From assembly GCF_008039615.1 (NCBI RefSeq), contig NZ_VDUZ01000030.1:1-64000 (forward strand): a DNA stretch of 64,000 nucleotides, in the 5' to 3' direction. The notes beneath the pieces are model-generated. The model searched no databases, had not been told where the DNA came from, and worked only from the letters and a program-made list of their open reading frames with translations. Shown one piece after another: positions 26,583-36,376 of the stretch. A program made the translations under genes and the position numbers. This stretch comes from Vineibacter terrae. GTDB lineage: Bacteria > Pseudomonadota > Alphaproteobacteria > Reyranellales > Reyranellaceae. Position 1 is the stretch's first letter. Every line of letters starts with the position of its first letter.

Positions 26583-28657
26583 AACTGGTTGGCGTCGACG
26601 TGGGAGGCACGTTCACCGACGTGATGTACTCGGACTCGGTCGACAGGAAGGTCATCATCCACAAGGTGCCGACGACCGGCGACGACCCGTCGCGCGGGGT
26701 GATGACGGGTATCCTCGAGCTGTGCACGCGCAACGGCATCGACGCCGCCGACATCGACTATGTCTTCCACGGCACGACGATCGCGACCAACGCTGTCCTC
26801 GAATATCGCGGCGCCGAAGCCGGCATGATCACCACCAAGGGGTTCCGCGACATCATCCATATCGGCCGCCACCAGCGGCCGCAGCACTACTCGATCATGC
26901 AGGAGATCCCGTGGCAGGACAGGCCCCTGGTCCGACGGCGGCACCGCAAGGTGGTGACCGAGCGCCTGGCGCCGCCCAACGGGGCAGTGCTCGTGCCGCT
27001 GGACGAGGACGAGGTGCGCGTCGCGGCCCGCGAGCTGAAGGCCCGTGATGTTCAATCCATCGCCATCTGCTTCCTGTTCTCCTACCTCAACTCTATGCAT
27101 GAGGACCGGGCCCGCGCGATCGTGCTCGAGGAGCATCCCGACGCTTTCGTGACCACGTCGAGCTCGGTGGTCTCGCAGTTCCGTGAGTTCGAACGCTTCA
27201 CCACAGCAGCGATGAACGCCTATATCGGGCCGCCGGTGCGCAACTACGTGCAGCAGCTCGACAAGGCGCTGCGCGGCGCCGGCATGCGGGCGGAGCTGCG
27301 CATCATGCGATCCAACGGCGGCGTGGCGACGCCGGCCACCATCTCCGAGTTCCCGGTGCTGACCCTGCTCTCCGGTCCGGCGGCCGGCGTGCTCGGTGGC
27401 GCCGTGTGCGGCGCCCTGTCGGGGCGCCGCAACCTCATCACCTTCGACGTCGGCGGCACCAGCGCCGATATCGGCGTCACCAACGAAGGCGTGTTCAGCG
27501 AGGCCTCGGCGCGCGATACCACGATCGCCGGCTATCCCGTGCTGGTGCCGATGATCGACATCCACACGATCGGCGCCGGTGGCGGCAGCGTCGCCTATAT
27601 CGACGCAGGCGGCTCCTTCCATGTCGGCCCGCGCAGCGCCGGCTCGGTTCCCGGGCCAGCCGCCTATGCGCGCGGCGGACAGGAGCCCACGGTGACCGAC
27701 GCCAATGTCGTGCTGGGCCGCCTCGACAAGGACAACTTCCTGGGCGGCGCGATGAGCCTCGATGTCGAGGGCGCCCACAAGGTGGTTGGCGAGATCGCCC
27801 GGACGCTCGGGCTGAGCGTCGACGAGGCCGCCGCCGGCATCGTCACCATCCTGAACAGCAACATGGCCAATGCCATCCGCTCCCGAACCGTGCAGAAGGG
27901 CATCGACCCGCGTGACTTCTCGCTGATGGCCTTCGGCGGCGCGGGCCCGCTGCACGGCGCCGAGGTCGCCGACATGCTCGGCATCCCGGAAGTGATCGTG
28001 CCGGCCTTCCCGGGCATCACGTCCGCGCTTGGCCTGCTCGCCAGCGAGCTGAAATATGATGCGGTGCGCACGCAGTTCCAGGTCTCGACCGACCTCGACG
28101 TCGCGCGCCTCAACACCAATTTCACCCAAATGGAGCGCGATATCCTGCAGCAATTCGAGGCCGACCGGGTCCCGGCCGGTGACATCGCGCTGCGCCGCTT
28201 TGCGGACGCCCGCTATGTCGGCCAGGGCTACGAGCTGCGCATCGACATCGGCCAGGGCACGATCGACGGTCCGGCGATGCAGGAGGCCTTCGCGCAATTC
28301 CACCGCATCCACGAGGCCGAGTATGGCCACGCGTTCCCGGAAAGCCCGATCGAGATCGTCAACATCCGCGTGACCGGCACGGCGCCCAGTCCACAGCTCG
28401 AATGGCCCAGGAGCACCGCCGGAGGCTCGCGCGAGAAGGCGTTGGTCAAGGTCGCCAGCACGAAGTTCCGTGTCGATGGCGCGCTGCGCGCCTTCGACAC
28501 CGCCTTCTACCGCCGCGCCGACCTGCCGGTCGGCACGGCGCTGTCCGGACCGGCCATCATCCTTCAGCTCGACGCCACCACGGTTGTGCCGCCGAACTGG
28601 TCGTTCACAGCCGATCCTCATGGCAATCTGATCCTGACCGCGGGAGTGGCACGATGA
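26579..28657 (+). CDS. hyuA: Hydantoinase/oxoprolinase subunit A, HyuA-like
   Basis: A 692-residue subunit of the ATP-dependent hydantoinase/5-oxoprolinase family. The N-terminal hydantoinase A domain starts MKLVGVDVGGTFTDVMYSD, and the second ATPase-fold phosphate motif is FDVGGTSADIGV (near 297). The family-specific segment GAGGGSVAYIDAGGSFHVGP follows. HyuA and HyuB together use ATP to open hydantoin-like rings, as in N-methylhydantoinase, L-hydantoinases or acetophenone carboxylase. The start overlaps the LivM stop and the stop overlaps the HyuB start. The carbamoylase downstream favours a hydantoin substrate over 5-oxoproline. Confidence 0.92.
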   Translation: MKLVGVDVGGTFTDVMYSDSVDRKVIIHKVPTTGDDPSRGVMTGILELCTRNGIDAADIDYVFHGTTIATNAVLEYRGAEAGMITTKGFRDIIHIGRHQRPQHYSIMQEIPWQDRPLVRRRHRKVVTERLAPPNGAVLVPLDEDEVRVAARELKARDVQSIAICFLFSYLNSMHEDRARAIVLEEHPDAFVTTSSSVVSQFREFERFTTAAMNAYIGPPVRNYVQQLDKALRGAGMRAELRIMRSNGGVATPATISEFPVLTLLSGPAAGVLGGAVCGALSGRRNLITFDVGGTSADIGVTNEGVFSEASARDTTIAGYPVLVPMIDIHTIGAGGGSVAYIDAGGSFHVGPRSAGSVPGPAAYARGGQEPTVTDANVVLGRLDKDNFLGGAMSLDVEGAHKVVGEIARTLGLSVDEAAAGIVTILNSNMANAIRSRTVQKGIDPRDFSLMAFGGAGPLHGAEVADMLGIPEVIVPAFPGITSALGLLASELKYDAVRTQFQVSTDLDVARLNTNFTQMERDILQQFEADRVPAGDIALRRFADARYVGQGYELRIDIGQGTIDGPAMQEAFAQFHRIHEAEYGHAFPESPIEIVNIRVTGTAPSPQLEWPRSTAGGSREKALVKVASTKFRVDGALRAFDTAFYRRADLPVGTALSGPAIILQLDATTVVPPNWSFTADPHGNLILTAGVAR

Positions 28658-30426
28658 GCGCGCAGGCGATCCAGGGACGCATCGATCCCATCACGGCGAA
28701 GGTCATCCAGGGTGCCCTCGAGCACATCGCCATCGAGATGGGCTACAAGCTGATGCGGATGAGCTATTCGAGCATCATCCGCGAATCGGAGGATTTCGGC
28801 GCCGCGCTCATCGACGCGCAGTGCCGCCAGCTTGCCGAGGCCAAGCAGAGCACGCCGCTGCAGTCCGGCCCGATCCCGGGCTACATCCGCGGCATGCTGA
28901 AGATGCTTCAGGAGCGCGGCGAGACCATCCGTCCGGGCGACGTGTTCATGCACAACGACCCTTACGGCGGTGCCTCGCACGGACCGGACGTCGCCTTCGT
29001 CGTTCCCGTCTTCCACAAGGATGCGCTCGCCGGCTATGCGGTGACGACGGCGCACCACCTCGACATCGGTGCCCATACGCCGGGCAGCGGCGGCATCGTC
29101 GATGCCATCGACTGCTATGCCGAGGGCCTGCGGTTCCAGGCGATCAAGGTCTACGAGGAAGGCCGCCGCAACAATCAGGTCTGGCACATGCTGCGCACCA
29201 ACATCCGCCTGCCCGACCTGGTGCTTGGCGACATGGAGGCGCAGATCGCAGCAGCCCGCATCGGCGCCCAGCGCTATGTGGAGCTGGTCGAGCGCTACGG
29301 GTTGCCGACCGTGACGGCCGCGACCGAGGACATGTTCGATGCCTCGGAGCGGCTGCTGCGCGCCGCCATCGCCAAGCTGCCCGACGGCGAGTACTCCGCC
29401 ACGACCTACATCGACGGCTATCTCGACGACCCGAACCCGGCACGCCGCGACCTGCCGATCAAGGTCACGATCAGGATCGCCGGCGACGAGATGACCGTGG
29501 ATCTGACCGGCACCGCGCCGCAGGTATCGGATCGACCGATCAACATGCCCTTCAAGGGCACAGTCGACTGCGCGATCTGGCTGTCGGTGCGCTCGGTGCT
29601 GCTCGATTCCGCGGTGCATGGCGAGATCCAGCAGAACGAGGGCCTGACACGGCCGATCAAGATCGTCGCGCCGGAAGGCACGCTGGCCAATCCCATCTTC
29701 CCGGCGCCCGTGATCGCGCGTTTCTGCCCTGGCATCGAGCTCTCGAATGCCGTCGTGCAGGCGCTGAGCCAGGTGGTGCCCCGCCAGGTCTGCGGCGGCT
29801 GCGCCAATGGCGGCGGCCTGCTGCTGGCCGGCCAGCAGGGCAACAATTTCTGGCTCCAGGTCGAGCTGTTCTCGGGCAGCTACGGCGGCCGCTGGCAGAT
29901 GGACGGCATGGACTCTGTCGACGTGCTCTACGCCAATACCCGCAACAATCCGATCGAGGACATCGAATCGCACGTGCCGCTGCGCATCGAGCGCTACGAG
30001 CTGCGCGAGCAGGTGGCCGCCGCCGGCCGTTGGCGCGGCGGCGTCGGCTCGATCCGTCATTTGCGCTTCCTGTCACCGGGCAGCGCCTCGGTCGAGAGCG
30101 AGGGGCATAAATATCCCCCCAAGGGATTGTTCGGCGGCGCCGACGGCACACCCTCGCAGCTGGTGCGCGTCAAGACCGACGGCAGCGAAATCCAGCTTCC
30201 GTCCAAGCTGCCGCATCACCCGTTCGCGCAGGACGAGTCGATCGTTGCGATCCGGGCCTGCGCCGGCGGCTACGGCAATCCGCTGGAGCGCGACCCGCAG
30301 GCCGTGCTCGACGATGTGCTCGACGACTACATCACGCCCGAGCAGGCCTTCGCGCAATATCGCGTCAAGATCATCGACGGCAAGGTGGATGCCGCCGCCA
30401 CCCGCGCGGCACGCGCTTCAGCCTAG
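28654..30426 (+). CDS. hyuB: Hydantoinase/oxoprolinase subunit B, HyuB-like
   Basis: A 590-residue hydantoinase B family protein. It starts MSAQAIQGRIDPITAKVIQG, with the conserved segments RMSYSSIIRESEDFGAALID (near 37), FMHNDPYGGASHGPDV (near 98) and the C-terminal GGVGSIRHLRFLSPG and YPPKGLFGGADG. Length fits the family. ATG 28654 overlaps the hyuA stop (ATGA). It should form the catalytic complex with HyuA. Confidence 0.92.
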   Translation: MSAQAIQGRIDPITAKVIQGALEHIAIEMGYKLMRMSYSSIIRESEDFGAALIDAQCRQLAEAKQSTPLQSGPIPGYIRGMLKMLQERGETIRPGDVFMHNDPYGGASHGPDVAFVVPVFHKDALAGYAVTTAHHLDIGAHTPGSGGIVDAIDCYAEGLRFQAIKVYEEGRRNNQVWHMLRTNIRLPDLVLGDMEAQIAAARIGAQRYVELVERYGLPTVTAATEDMFDASERLLRAAIAKLPDGEYSATTYIDGYLDDPNPARRDLPIKVTIRIAGDEMTVDLTGTAPQVSDRPINMPFKGTVDCAIWLSVRSVLLDSAVHGEIQQNEGLTRPIKIVAPEGTLANPIFPAPVIARFCPGIELSNAVVQALSQVVPRQVCGGCANGGGLLLAGQQGNNFWLQVELFSGSYGGRWQMDGMDSVDVLYANTRNNPIEDIESHVPLRIERYELREQVAAAGRWRGGVGSIRHLRFLSPGSASVESEGHKYPPKGLFGGADGTPSQLVRVKTDGSEIQLPSKLPHHPFAQDESIVAIRACAGGYGNPLERDPQAVLDDVLDDYITPEQAFAQYRVKIIDGKVDAAATRAARASA

Positions 30427-30436
30427 GGAGACCACG

Positions 30437-31348
30437 ATGGCACGTTTCCTCAACATCGCCGGGGCGCAGCTCGGCGGCATCGCGCGCAACGAATCACGGC
30501 AGAGCGTGGTGTCACGCCTGGTCGCGCTGCTGCGCGAGGCGCATGGCCGCGGCGCCGAGGTCGTGGTGTTCCCCGAGCTGGCGCTGACGACATTCTTCCC
30601 CCGCTGGTGGATGGAGGACCAGGCCGAGATCGACGGCTTCTTTGAGAAGGAGATGCCCAGCGCCACGACGCAGCCGCTGTTCGACGCGGCGAAGGCCCTG
30701 GGCGTCGGCTTCTACCTCGGCTACGCCGAGCTGGCGGTGCAGGCGGGCAAGACCAGGCACTACAACACCGCGATTCTGGTCGACCGCAAGGGCGAGATCA
30801 TCGGCAAGTACCGCAAGGTGCACCTGCCGGGCCACGCCGATCACCGCCCGCACATGCCCTACCAGCATCTCGAGAAGCTCTATTTCGACGTCGGCGACAT
30901 CGGCTTCGGCACCTGGGACTATGCCGGCGGCAAGTTCGGCATGGCGATATGCAATGACCGCCGCTGGCCCGAGACCTATCGCGTGATGGCGCTGAAGGGC
31001 GCCGAGGTGGTCGTGCTCGGCTACAACACGCCGACCCATATTCCTTGGGAGCCGGTCTACGATCATCTCAGCGCCTTCCACAACCACCTCGTCATGCAGG
31101 CCGCGGGCTATCAGAACAGCATGTATGTGGTGGGCGTCGCCAAGGCCGGCATGGAAGAGGGCTCGAACCTGCTGGCCGGCAGCTGCATCGTCGCGCCGTC
31201 GGGCGAGATCATCGCCCTGGCGCAGACGGCCGGCGACGAGGTGCTCATCGCCAAGTGCGACCTCGACATCTGCCTCTACAATCGCAAGGCGATGTTCAAT
31301 TTCGCCGAGCACCGGCAGGTCCAGCACTACGCCAAGATCACCGAGTAG
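30437..31348 (+). CDS. hyuC: N-carbamoyl-D-amino-acid hydrolase (nitrilase superfamily)
   Basis: A 303-residue carbon-nitrogen hydrolase. The Glu-Lys-Cys triad falls at Glu47 (VVVFPELAL), Lys127 (KYRKVHLPGH) and Cys172 (GMAICNDRRWPE), the same numbers as in the well-studied Agrobacterium D-carbamoylase of 304 residues. The reaction is N-carbamoyl-D-amino acid to D-amino acid plus CO2 and ammonia. The start at 30437 follows GGGAG, 10 bp after the hyuB stop, so it is the last gene of the operon. Its last 11 bp overlap the 3' end of the opposite-strand ATP-grasp gene. D-selectivity is inferred from the family match, and hyuC is used in other organisms for L-enzymes too. Confidence 0.9.
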   Translation: MARFLNIAGAQLGGIARNESRQSVVSRLVALLREAHGRGAEVVVFPELALTTFFPRWWMEDQAEIDGFFEKEMPSATTQPLFDAAKALGVGFYLGYAELAVQAGKTRHYNTAILVDRKGEIIGKYRKVHLPGHADHRPHMPYQHLEKLYFDVGDIGFGTWDYAGGKFGMAICNDRRWPETYRVMALKGAEVVVLGYNTPTHIPWEPVYDHLSAFHNHLVMQAAGYQNSMYVVGVAKAGMEEGSNLLAGSCIVAPSGEIIALAQTAGDEVLIAKCDLDICLYNRKAMFNFAEHRQVQHYAKITE

Positions 31349-33230
31349 CACCCGCCAACCGTGAAAGGTGATAGGCCAGCAGCTCGCCCAGCCGGCTGCG
31401 CCCGATCGGGTCACGGTAGGCCCGCTGGATGAACGATACGTCCATGTTGCTGTTGCCTTCGATCACCATCGGCCCGTCGGTGGTGAGCGCCATGTCCCAG
31501 CCGATGACGATGCGGTTGCGAAACGCCCCGTGAGCCCGCCGGGCCAGGTCGCGCAGCGCCGGCCAGTCCTCGATCCGGCGGCCCAGCACCGGCGCGCCGG
31601 TCACGGGATGGTTGCGGTACCACGCAAGGCAGGTGTCGGGCTTGTCACCTGTCAGCCAGCCGAGGCGGCCCGTCTCGATGTCGATGGCAGCCCCGTGCTC
31701 CCAGTCCGGATGCGTGTCCCAGTCCGGCTCGATCTTGGCCAGCACGCGCAGCATGGCGTGCGTGACTTCCGGCTCGTCATCCCGGTCCAGGCAGGTCACG
31801 ACCCGCACGACGATCAGAGACTCCTTGGCCAGGTCGGCAAGGCTGGCGTGGTTGCGCAGGCGTGGCTGGACGATGACCGGCGTCGTCTTGCCGCCGACCT
31901 CCGTCAGCGACTGACGCCGCACAGTCTCGATCACGTCGGCAAGCGACAGCGCATGGCCGCTGCGATCGAGATAGGTGAGGTGCGCGATACGCCGGAACTG
32001 CCCGGTCTTCATGGTGCCGCGGCCGCGCATCAGCTTGGCGAAGAGGTCGCGATCGAGATCCGCCGTATGTGCATGCCGGCGGATCCGGCCATCGATCGCC
32101 GACAGCAGGATCGGCGGCGTCGGGATGCCGGCCCTGGCGCAGACATCGCCGAACACCAGCTTGTCCGTCAGCTCATGCCGGATGCCGTCGCTGCGGGTCC
32201 GTGCCGCGTTGAGGACCGCGAACAGGCCGTTCTTGGTCTCGTAGCGCGTCAGGTAGTACGGCGCTTCCTTGCGTCCCGCGGACCGGTACAGCTCGAACAG
32301 GTAGTAGCTGACCGCGTCGATGCCTTGCGCGATGCCCATGCCGAGCAGGTCCCTGAACTGCCGGACCAGCGGTCTGCCGTCGACCCGCTCCACCTGAGGT
32401 CCGATCCGGCCCCCGAAGAAAGCGGCCATCGCCAGCGTCACCGCCTGCCGCAGGCCCGGCCGATGCAGGATGGGATAGCGCGTCGGATAGCGCGCCGCGC
32501 GGAACAGGTGCTGATCGAAGAACAGGGCGCGGGCGAGCGCCCCGACTTCGATCGGTGTCGCGGCACGCGGCGCCACGACGCCAACGCCACCCGCATCCGG
32601 CAGCGCCGGATGGCTGCGGATCCGATCGTCCAGCCGCGCCAGGACGAGGGACGTGACGTAGCAGAGGACAACCAGCAGCGAGGCATAGTCGACCGCGGCA
32701 TCAAGCATGTCGGGCGACAGCAGGGACGCCGGACCGCTCACGCCGGCGATCACATCCAGCGCGCTCCAGACGAGCTGGACGGCGAAGCCGGCACGCAACC
32801 ACAGGGCTACCCGTCGATGGGAGTCATAGAGGCGGGTGCATTGCTGCAGGCACAGGAACGCAACCAGCCCCAGGGGTACCGTGAACCAGCACGCCTCGTT
32901 CCAGAACGGCGCCAAATCGTTGAACCAGTCGGCGGTCATGCTGGTCGCGAAGAGCGCCATCCCGACGGTGGCAAACGCCCACCCGATACGGTGCGCCGGA
33001 TGCCGGCGATGGCGATAAAACTGTGACGCGGCGAACGCCATGCCGCCCAGAACGATCACCGCTGCGCCGATCTCGACCGGCGAATCGGCGCGCCAGGCCG
33101 GGATGTCGGCCAGCGCCGGCACGAGCAGGGACAGGGACAACGCCAGCAGCGCATAAAGCACCGCAAGCGCGACGATCACGCGCGCCAACGGCCGTTGGTC
33201 CGGCAGCGGGCGTAAAATCCCTGGTCTCAT
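31338..33230 (-). CDS. Membrane protein with C-terminal ATP-grasp domain (sugar-transfer-associated type)
   Basis: A 630-residue protein. Six hydrophobic segments lie in the first 210 residues (for example VIVALAVLYALLALSLSLLV near 17, IGAAVIVLGGMAFAASQFY, GWAFATVGMALFATSM, LLVVLCYVTSLVLARL). The long soluble part has ATP-grasp-like features: TDKLVFGDVCARAGIPTPPI, GRGTMKTGQFRRIAHL, a middle SLIVVRVVTCLDRDDEPEV and the metal-binding end IGWDMALTTDGPMVIEGNSNMD. The last resembles ATP-grasp domains found beside exopolysaccharide genes (PF14397 type, from memory). ATG 33230 was chosen; a TTG at 33284 is possible. It is alone on its strand, with no polysaccharide genes nearby. The substrate is unknown. 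Confidence 0.75.
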   Translation of the reverse strand: MRPGILRPLPDQRPLARVIVALAVLYALLALSLSLLVPALADIPAWRADSPVEIGAAVIVLGGMAFAASQFYRHRRHPAHRIGWAFATVGMALFATSMTADWFNDLAPFWNEACWFTVPLGLVAFLCLQQCTRLYDSHRRVALWLRAGFAVQLVWSALDVIAGVSGPASLLSPDMLDAAVDYASLLVVLCYVTSLVLARLDDRIRSHPALPDAGGVGVVAPRAATPIEVGALARALFFDQHLFRAARYPTRYPILHRPGLRQAVTLAMAAFFGGRIGPQVERVDGRPLVRQFRDLLGMGIAQGIDAVSYYLFELYRSAGRKEAPYYLTRYETKNGLFAVLNAARTRSDGIRHELTDKLVFGDVCARAGIPTPPILLSAIDGRIRRHAHTADLDRDLFAKLMRGRGTMKTGQFRRIAHLTYLDRSGHALSLADVIETVRRQSLTEVGGKTTPVIVQPRLRNHASLADLAKESLIVVRVVTCLDRDDEPEVTHAMLRVLAKIEPDWDTHPDWEHGAAIDIETGRLGWLTGDKPDTCLAWYRNHPVTGAPVLGRRIEDWPALRDLARRAHGAFRNRIVIGWDMALTTDGPMVIEGNSNMDVSFIQRAYRDPIGRSRLGELLAYHLSRLAGATR

Positions 33231-33306
33231 CGGATGTCTCTCGGGGCCTGGCCTGACCTGGGATGTGGGTAGCGCCCCTGACAAATGGCTGATGGGTTTT
33301 ATGAAT

Positions 33307-33318
33307 TTGACGCGTCAA
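33307..33318. promoter_or_regulatory. Palindrome TTGACGCGTCAA in a divergent promoter region
   Basis: A perfect 12-bp palindrome lies between the divergent ATP-grasp (33230) and FAD monooxygenase (33426) genes. Each half provides a -35-like TTGACG; AGAATA at about 33332 could be a weak -10 for the plus-strand gene. The rest of 33231-33425 has no gene. Confidence 0.4.
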
Positions 33319-33425
33319 GTTGACCGATTGGAGAATAGCGTCCGCTCACCCACGAGGATGGTCATCGTGCCTCTGCAAGCGTTCACGTCCTTCATGCCGG
33401 CACGATCGATGCGGCCTGCGGCTCC

Positions 33426-34664
33426 ATGACGCCCTACCGGATCGCCGTCGTCGGCTGCGGCGTCGGCGGCATGGCCGTGGCGACCCTGCTGGCGGATGCC
33501 GGGCATGACGTGACACTCTACGAGCGCTTCGGCGAGCCGAGGCCGCTGGGCGCTGGCCTGCTGCTGCAGCCGACCGGGCTGAAGGTGCTGCATCGCCTGG
33601 GCATCGAAGCCGCAGCGCTGGACATGGGCGCACATATCGCCGGCATCGACGGGCGCACCACGCGTGGCCGCAAGGTGCTAAGCCTGCGCTATGGCCAGCT
33701 CGATGCGCGCCTGCACGGGCTGGGCATCCATCGCGGCGTGCTCTTCCGCCTGCTGTTCGATCGCCTGCGGCGCTCGCCTGCACGGCTTGTGACCGCATCT
33801 GAGGTCGCCGGCATCGAGACGACGGCAAAGAGCGCGACCCTGCGCTTCGCCAACGGCGCGGCAACCGCTTCGGCCGACCTCGTGCTGGTGGCCGACGGCG
33901 CCCACTCGGCGCTGCGCGCGCAGGCAGGTGTCCGGTTTCGCGCCCCGCTCTATCCGTGGGGCTGCCTGTGGGCGACATTGCCCGACCGCGAGAACCGCTT
34001 CGCCGGCGTCCTGCACCAGCGCTTCCGCGACAGCCGGGTGATGATCGGCGCCCTGCCGGTCGGCCGGCAGCCGGACGATCCCGATGGCGAGCCTTGCGTC
34101 ACCGTGTTCTGGAGCCTGCCGGCGCGTGACATCGATGCGGCGCGCGCCGCAGGCATCGCGGCCTTCAAGGCCAACGTCCTGCGCCACTGGCCCGAGCTGG
34201 GCCTTCCTCTCTCACACCTGCACGATATGGACCAGGTCGCCAGCGCCACCTATCGGCATGTCGCCATGCCGCGCTGGTCGCGCGAGCGGGCCGCGTTCCT
34301 CGGGGACGCGGCCCACGGCACCTCGCCGCAGCTCGGCCAGGGCGCCAACATGGCGCTGCTGGACGCCGCCGCGCTGGCGACGGCCTTCGCCACGGCGCCG
34401 GACATCACCGCGGCGCTGGCCCAGGCTGAAGCGGCACGGCAGGGGCCGGCACGCTTCTACCGCCAGGCCAGCCATCTGCTGACGCCGTTCTACCAATCGC
34501 GTTTCGCGCCGCTGGGCTGGCTGCGCGACCTGGCGTTCGGTCCGCTCTGCGCCTTCCCGCCGACGCGCGACATGATGCTCTCGACGCTGGCCGGCGTGCG
34601 CCGTGGATGGCTGGGGACATCCCCCGTGAACGCGGACGGCCGGCCCGACATCCCGATGGTGTAA
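33426..34664 (+). CDS. FAD-dependent monooxygenase (salicylate hydroxylase/UbiH-like)
   Basis: A 412-residue group A flavin monooxygenase. The N-terminal GxGxxG motif is IAVVGCGVGGMAVATLLADAG, the middle DG motif is DLVLVADGAHSALRAQAG (near 150) and the C-terminal GD motif is AAFLGDAAHGTSPQLGQGANMAL (near 290). These enzymes hydroxylate aromatic or polyketide rings with NAD(P)H and oxygen. The gene stands alone, divergent from the ATP-grasp gene and convergent with ettA. The substrate is unknown. Confidence 0.9.
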   Translation: MTPYRIAVVGCGVGGMAVATLLADAGHDVTLYERFGEPRPLGAGLLLQPTGLKVLHRLGIEAAALDMGAHIAGIDGRTTRGRKVLSLRYGQLDARLHGLGIHRGVLFRLLFDRLRRSPARLVTASEVAGIETTAKSATLRFANGAATASADLVLVADGAHSALRAQAGVRFRAPLYPWGCLWATLPDRENRFAGVLHQRFRDSRVMIGALPVGRQPDDPDGEPCVTVFWSLPARDIDAARAAGIAAFKANVLRHWPELGLPLSHLHDMDQVASATYRHVAMPRWSRERAAFLGDAAHGTSPQLGQGANMALLDAAALATAFATAPDITAALAQAEAARQGPARFYRQASHLLTPFYQSRFAPLGWLRDLAFGPLCAFPPTRDMMLSTLAGVRRGWLGTSPVNADGRPDIPMV

Positions 34665-34693
34665 GTGTCGGGCCGCGTGCGAGCGCCTCGCGA

Positions 34694-36376
34694 CTATCCC
34701 CGTGTCAGCGGCTTGTACTTGATGCGATGCGGTTCCGTCGCATCGGCGCCGAGGCGACGGCGCTTGTCTTCCTCGTAGTCCTGGAAGTTGCCCTCGAACC
34801 ACACCACCTGGCTGTCGCCCTCGAAGGAGAGGATGTGCGTGGCGATGCGGTCCAGGAACCACCGATCGTGGCTGATGATCACAGCGCAGCCGGCAAAATC
34901 GCCCAGCGCCTCTTCCAGCGCCCGCAGCGTGTCGACATCGAGGTCGTTGGTCGGCTCGTCGAGCAGCATCACGTTGGCGCCGCTCTTGAGCATCTTGGCC
35001 AGGTGCACACGGTTGCGCTCGCCGCCCGACAGCTGGCCCACCTTCTTCTGCTGGTCGGCGCCCTTGAAGTTGAAGCCGCCGCAATAGGCACGGCTGGGCA
35101 TCTCGCGCTTGCCGATCTGCAGCACGTCAAGCCCGTCGGAGATCTCCTCCCATACCGACTTGTTGGGATCGAGCGAATCGCGCGACTGGTCGACATAGCC
35201 CAGCTTCACCGTCGGACCGACGGTGAAGCTGCCGGAATCGGCCTTGTCCTGGCCGGTGATCATGCGGAACAGCGTCGTCTTGCCGGCGCCGTTGGGGCCG
35301 ATCACGCCGACGATGCCGCCCGGCGGCAGCTTGAAGTTGAGGTTGTCCATGAGCAGGCGGTCGCCGAAGCCCTTGGCGACCCCTTCGGCCTGGATCACCA
35401 GGTCGCCCAGGCGCGGGCCGGCGGGGATCACGATCTGCGCCTTCTCCAGGTTCTGCTTCTCGCCCTCCGCCAGCATCTCCTCGTAGGCTGCGATGCGCGC
35501 CTTGCTCTTGCTGCGGCGCGCCTGCGGACTCTGGCCCATCCACTCCAGCTCGCGCTGCAGGGTGCGCCGGCGCGCATCGGCTGCCCTCTCCTCCTGCGCC
35601 AGCCGCTGCTCCTTCTGCTGCAGCCAGGAGGAATAGTTGCCCTCCCATGGAATGCCCTGGCCGCGGTCGAGCTCCAGGATCCAGCCGGCGACGTTGTCGA
35701 GGAAGTAGCGGTCGTGGGTGATCGCCACCACGGTGCCGGGAAACTCCTTGAGGTAGCGCTCCAGCCACGCCACCGATTCGGCGTCGAGGTGGTTGGTGGG
35801 CTCGTCCAGCAGCAGCATGTCGGGCTTGCTCAGCAGCACCCGGCATAGCGCCACGCGCCGGCGCTCGCCGCCCGACAGCTTGGAGACGTCGGCGTCACCC
35901 GGCGGACAGCGCAGCGCGTCCATGGCGATCTCGACCGTGCGCTGGATGTCCCAGCCGTCGGCCGCGTCGATCTTCTCCTGCAGCTCGCCCTGCTCGGTGA
36001 TCAGCTTCTCCATCTCGTCAGGATCGCTGACCTCGCCAAGCTGGTTCGATACCGCCTCGAAGCGCTGCACCAGCTGCGCGACCTCACCCACGCCTTCCAT
36101 GACATTGCCCAGGGCGTCCTTGGTGGGATCGAGCTCCGGCTCCTGCGCCAGGTACCCGACCTTGACCCCCTCGGCTGCCCAGGCTTCGCCGGTGAAATTG
36201 TCGTCCTGGCCGGCCATGATGCGCAGCAAGGTCGACTTGCCGGCGCCGTTCAGGCCCAGCACGCCGATCTTGGCGCCGGGGAAGAAGCTGAGCCAGATGT
36301 CCTTCAGGACCTGCTTGCCGCCGGGCCACGTCTTGGACAGGCCCTTCATGACGTAGATGTACTGGTACGCGGCCAT
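34694..36376 (-). CDS. ettA: Energy-dependent translational throttle protein EttA (ABC-F)
   Basis: A 560-residue ABC-F ATPase without membrane domains. Domain 1 has [16 protein letters not shown] and [16 protein letters not shown]; domain 2 has [16 protein letters not shown] and [16 protein letters not shown]; between them lies the P-site-interacting linker rich in Arg (around [22 protein letters not shown]). The opening [25 protein letters not shown] is diagnostic of EttA. It binds the ribosomal E site and gates the first elongation steps according to ATP:ADP. Convergent with the monooxygenase gene. Confidence 0.97.
   Translation of the reverse strand: MAAYQYIYVMKGLSKTWPGGKQVLKDIWLSFFPGAKIGVLGLNGAGKSTLLRIMAGQDDNFTGEAWAAEGVKVGYLAQEPELDPTKDALGNVMEGVGEVAQLVQRFEAVSNQLGEVSDPDEMEKLITEQGELQEKIDAADGWDIQRTVEIAMDALRCPPGDADVSKLSGGERRRVALCRVLLSKPDMLLLDEPTNHLDAESVAWLERYLKEFPGTVVAITHDRYFLDNVAGWILELDRGQGIPWEGNYSSWLQQKEQRLAQEERAADARRRTLQRELEWMGQSPQARRSKSKARIAAYEEMLAEGEKQNLEKAQIVIPAGPRLGDLVIQAEGVAKGFGDRLLMDNLNFKLPPGGIVGVIGPNGAGKTTLFRMITGQDKADSGSFTVGPTVKLGYVDQSRDSLDPNKSVWEEISDGLDVLQIGKREMPSRAYCGGFNFKGADQQKKVGQLSGGERNRVHLAKMLKSGANVMLLDEPTNDLDVDTLRALEEALGDFAGCAVIISHDRWFLDRIATHILSFEGDSQVVWFEGNFQDYEEDKRRRLGADATEPHRIKYKPLTRG

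Noticed and set aside
26309-28621. Minus-strand frame of 770 codons antisense to hyuA
   Set aside because: HyuA has clear ATPase motifs and operon overlaps on the plus strand. The antisense frame is low-complexity and has no start signal.
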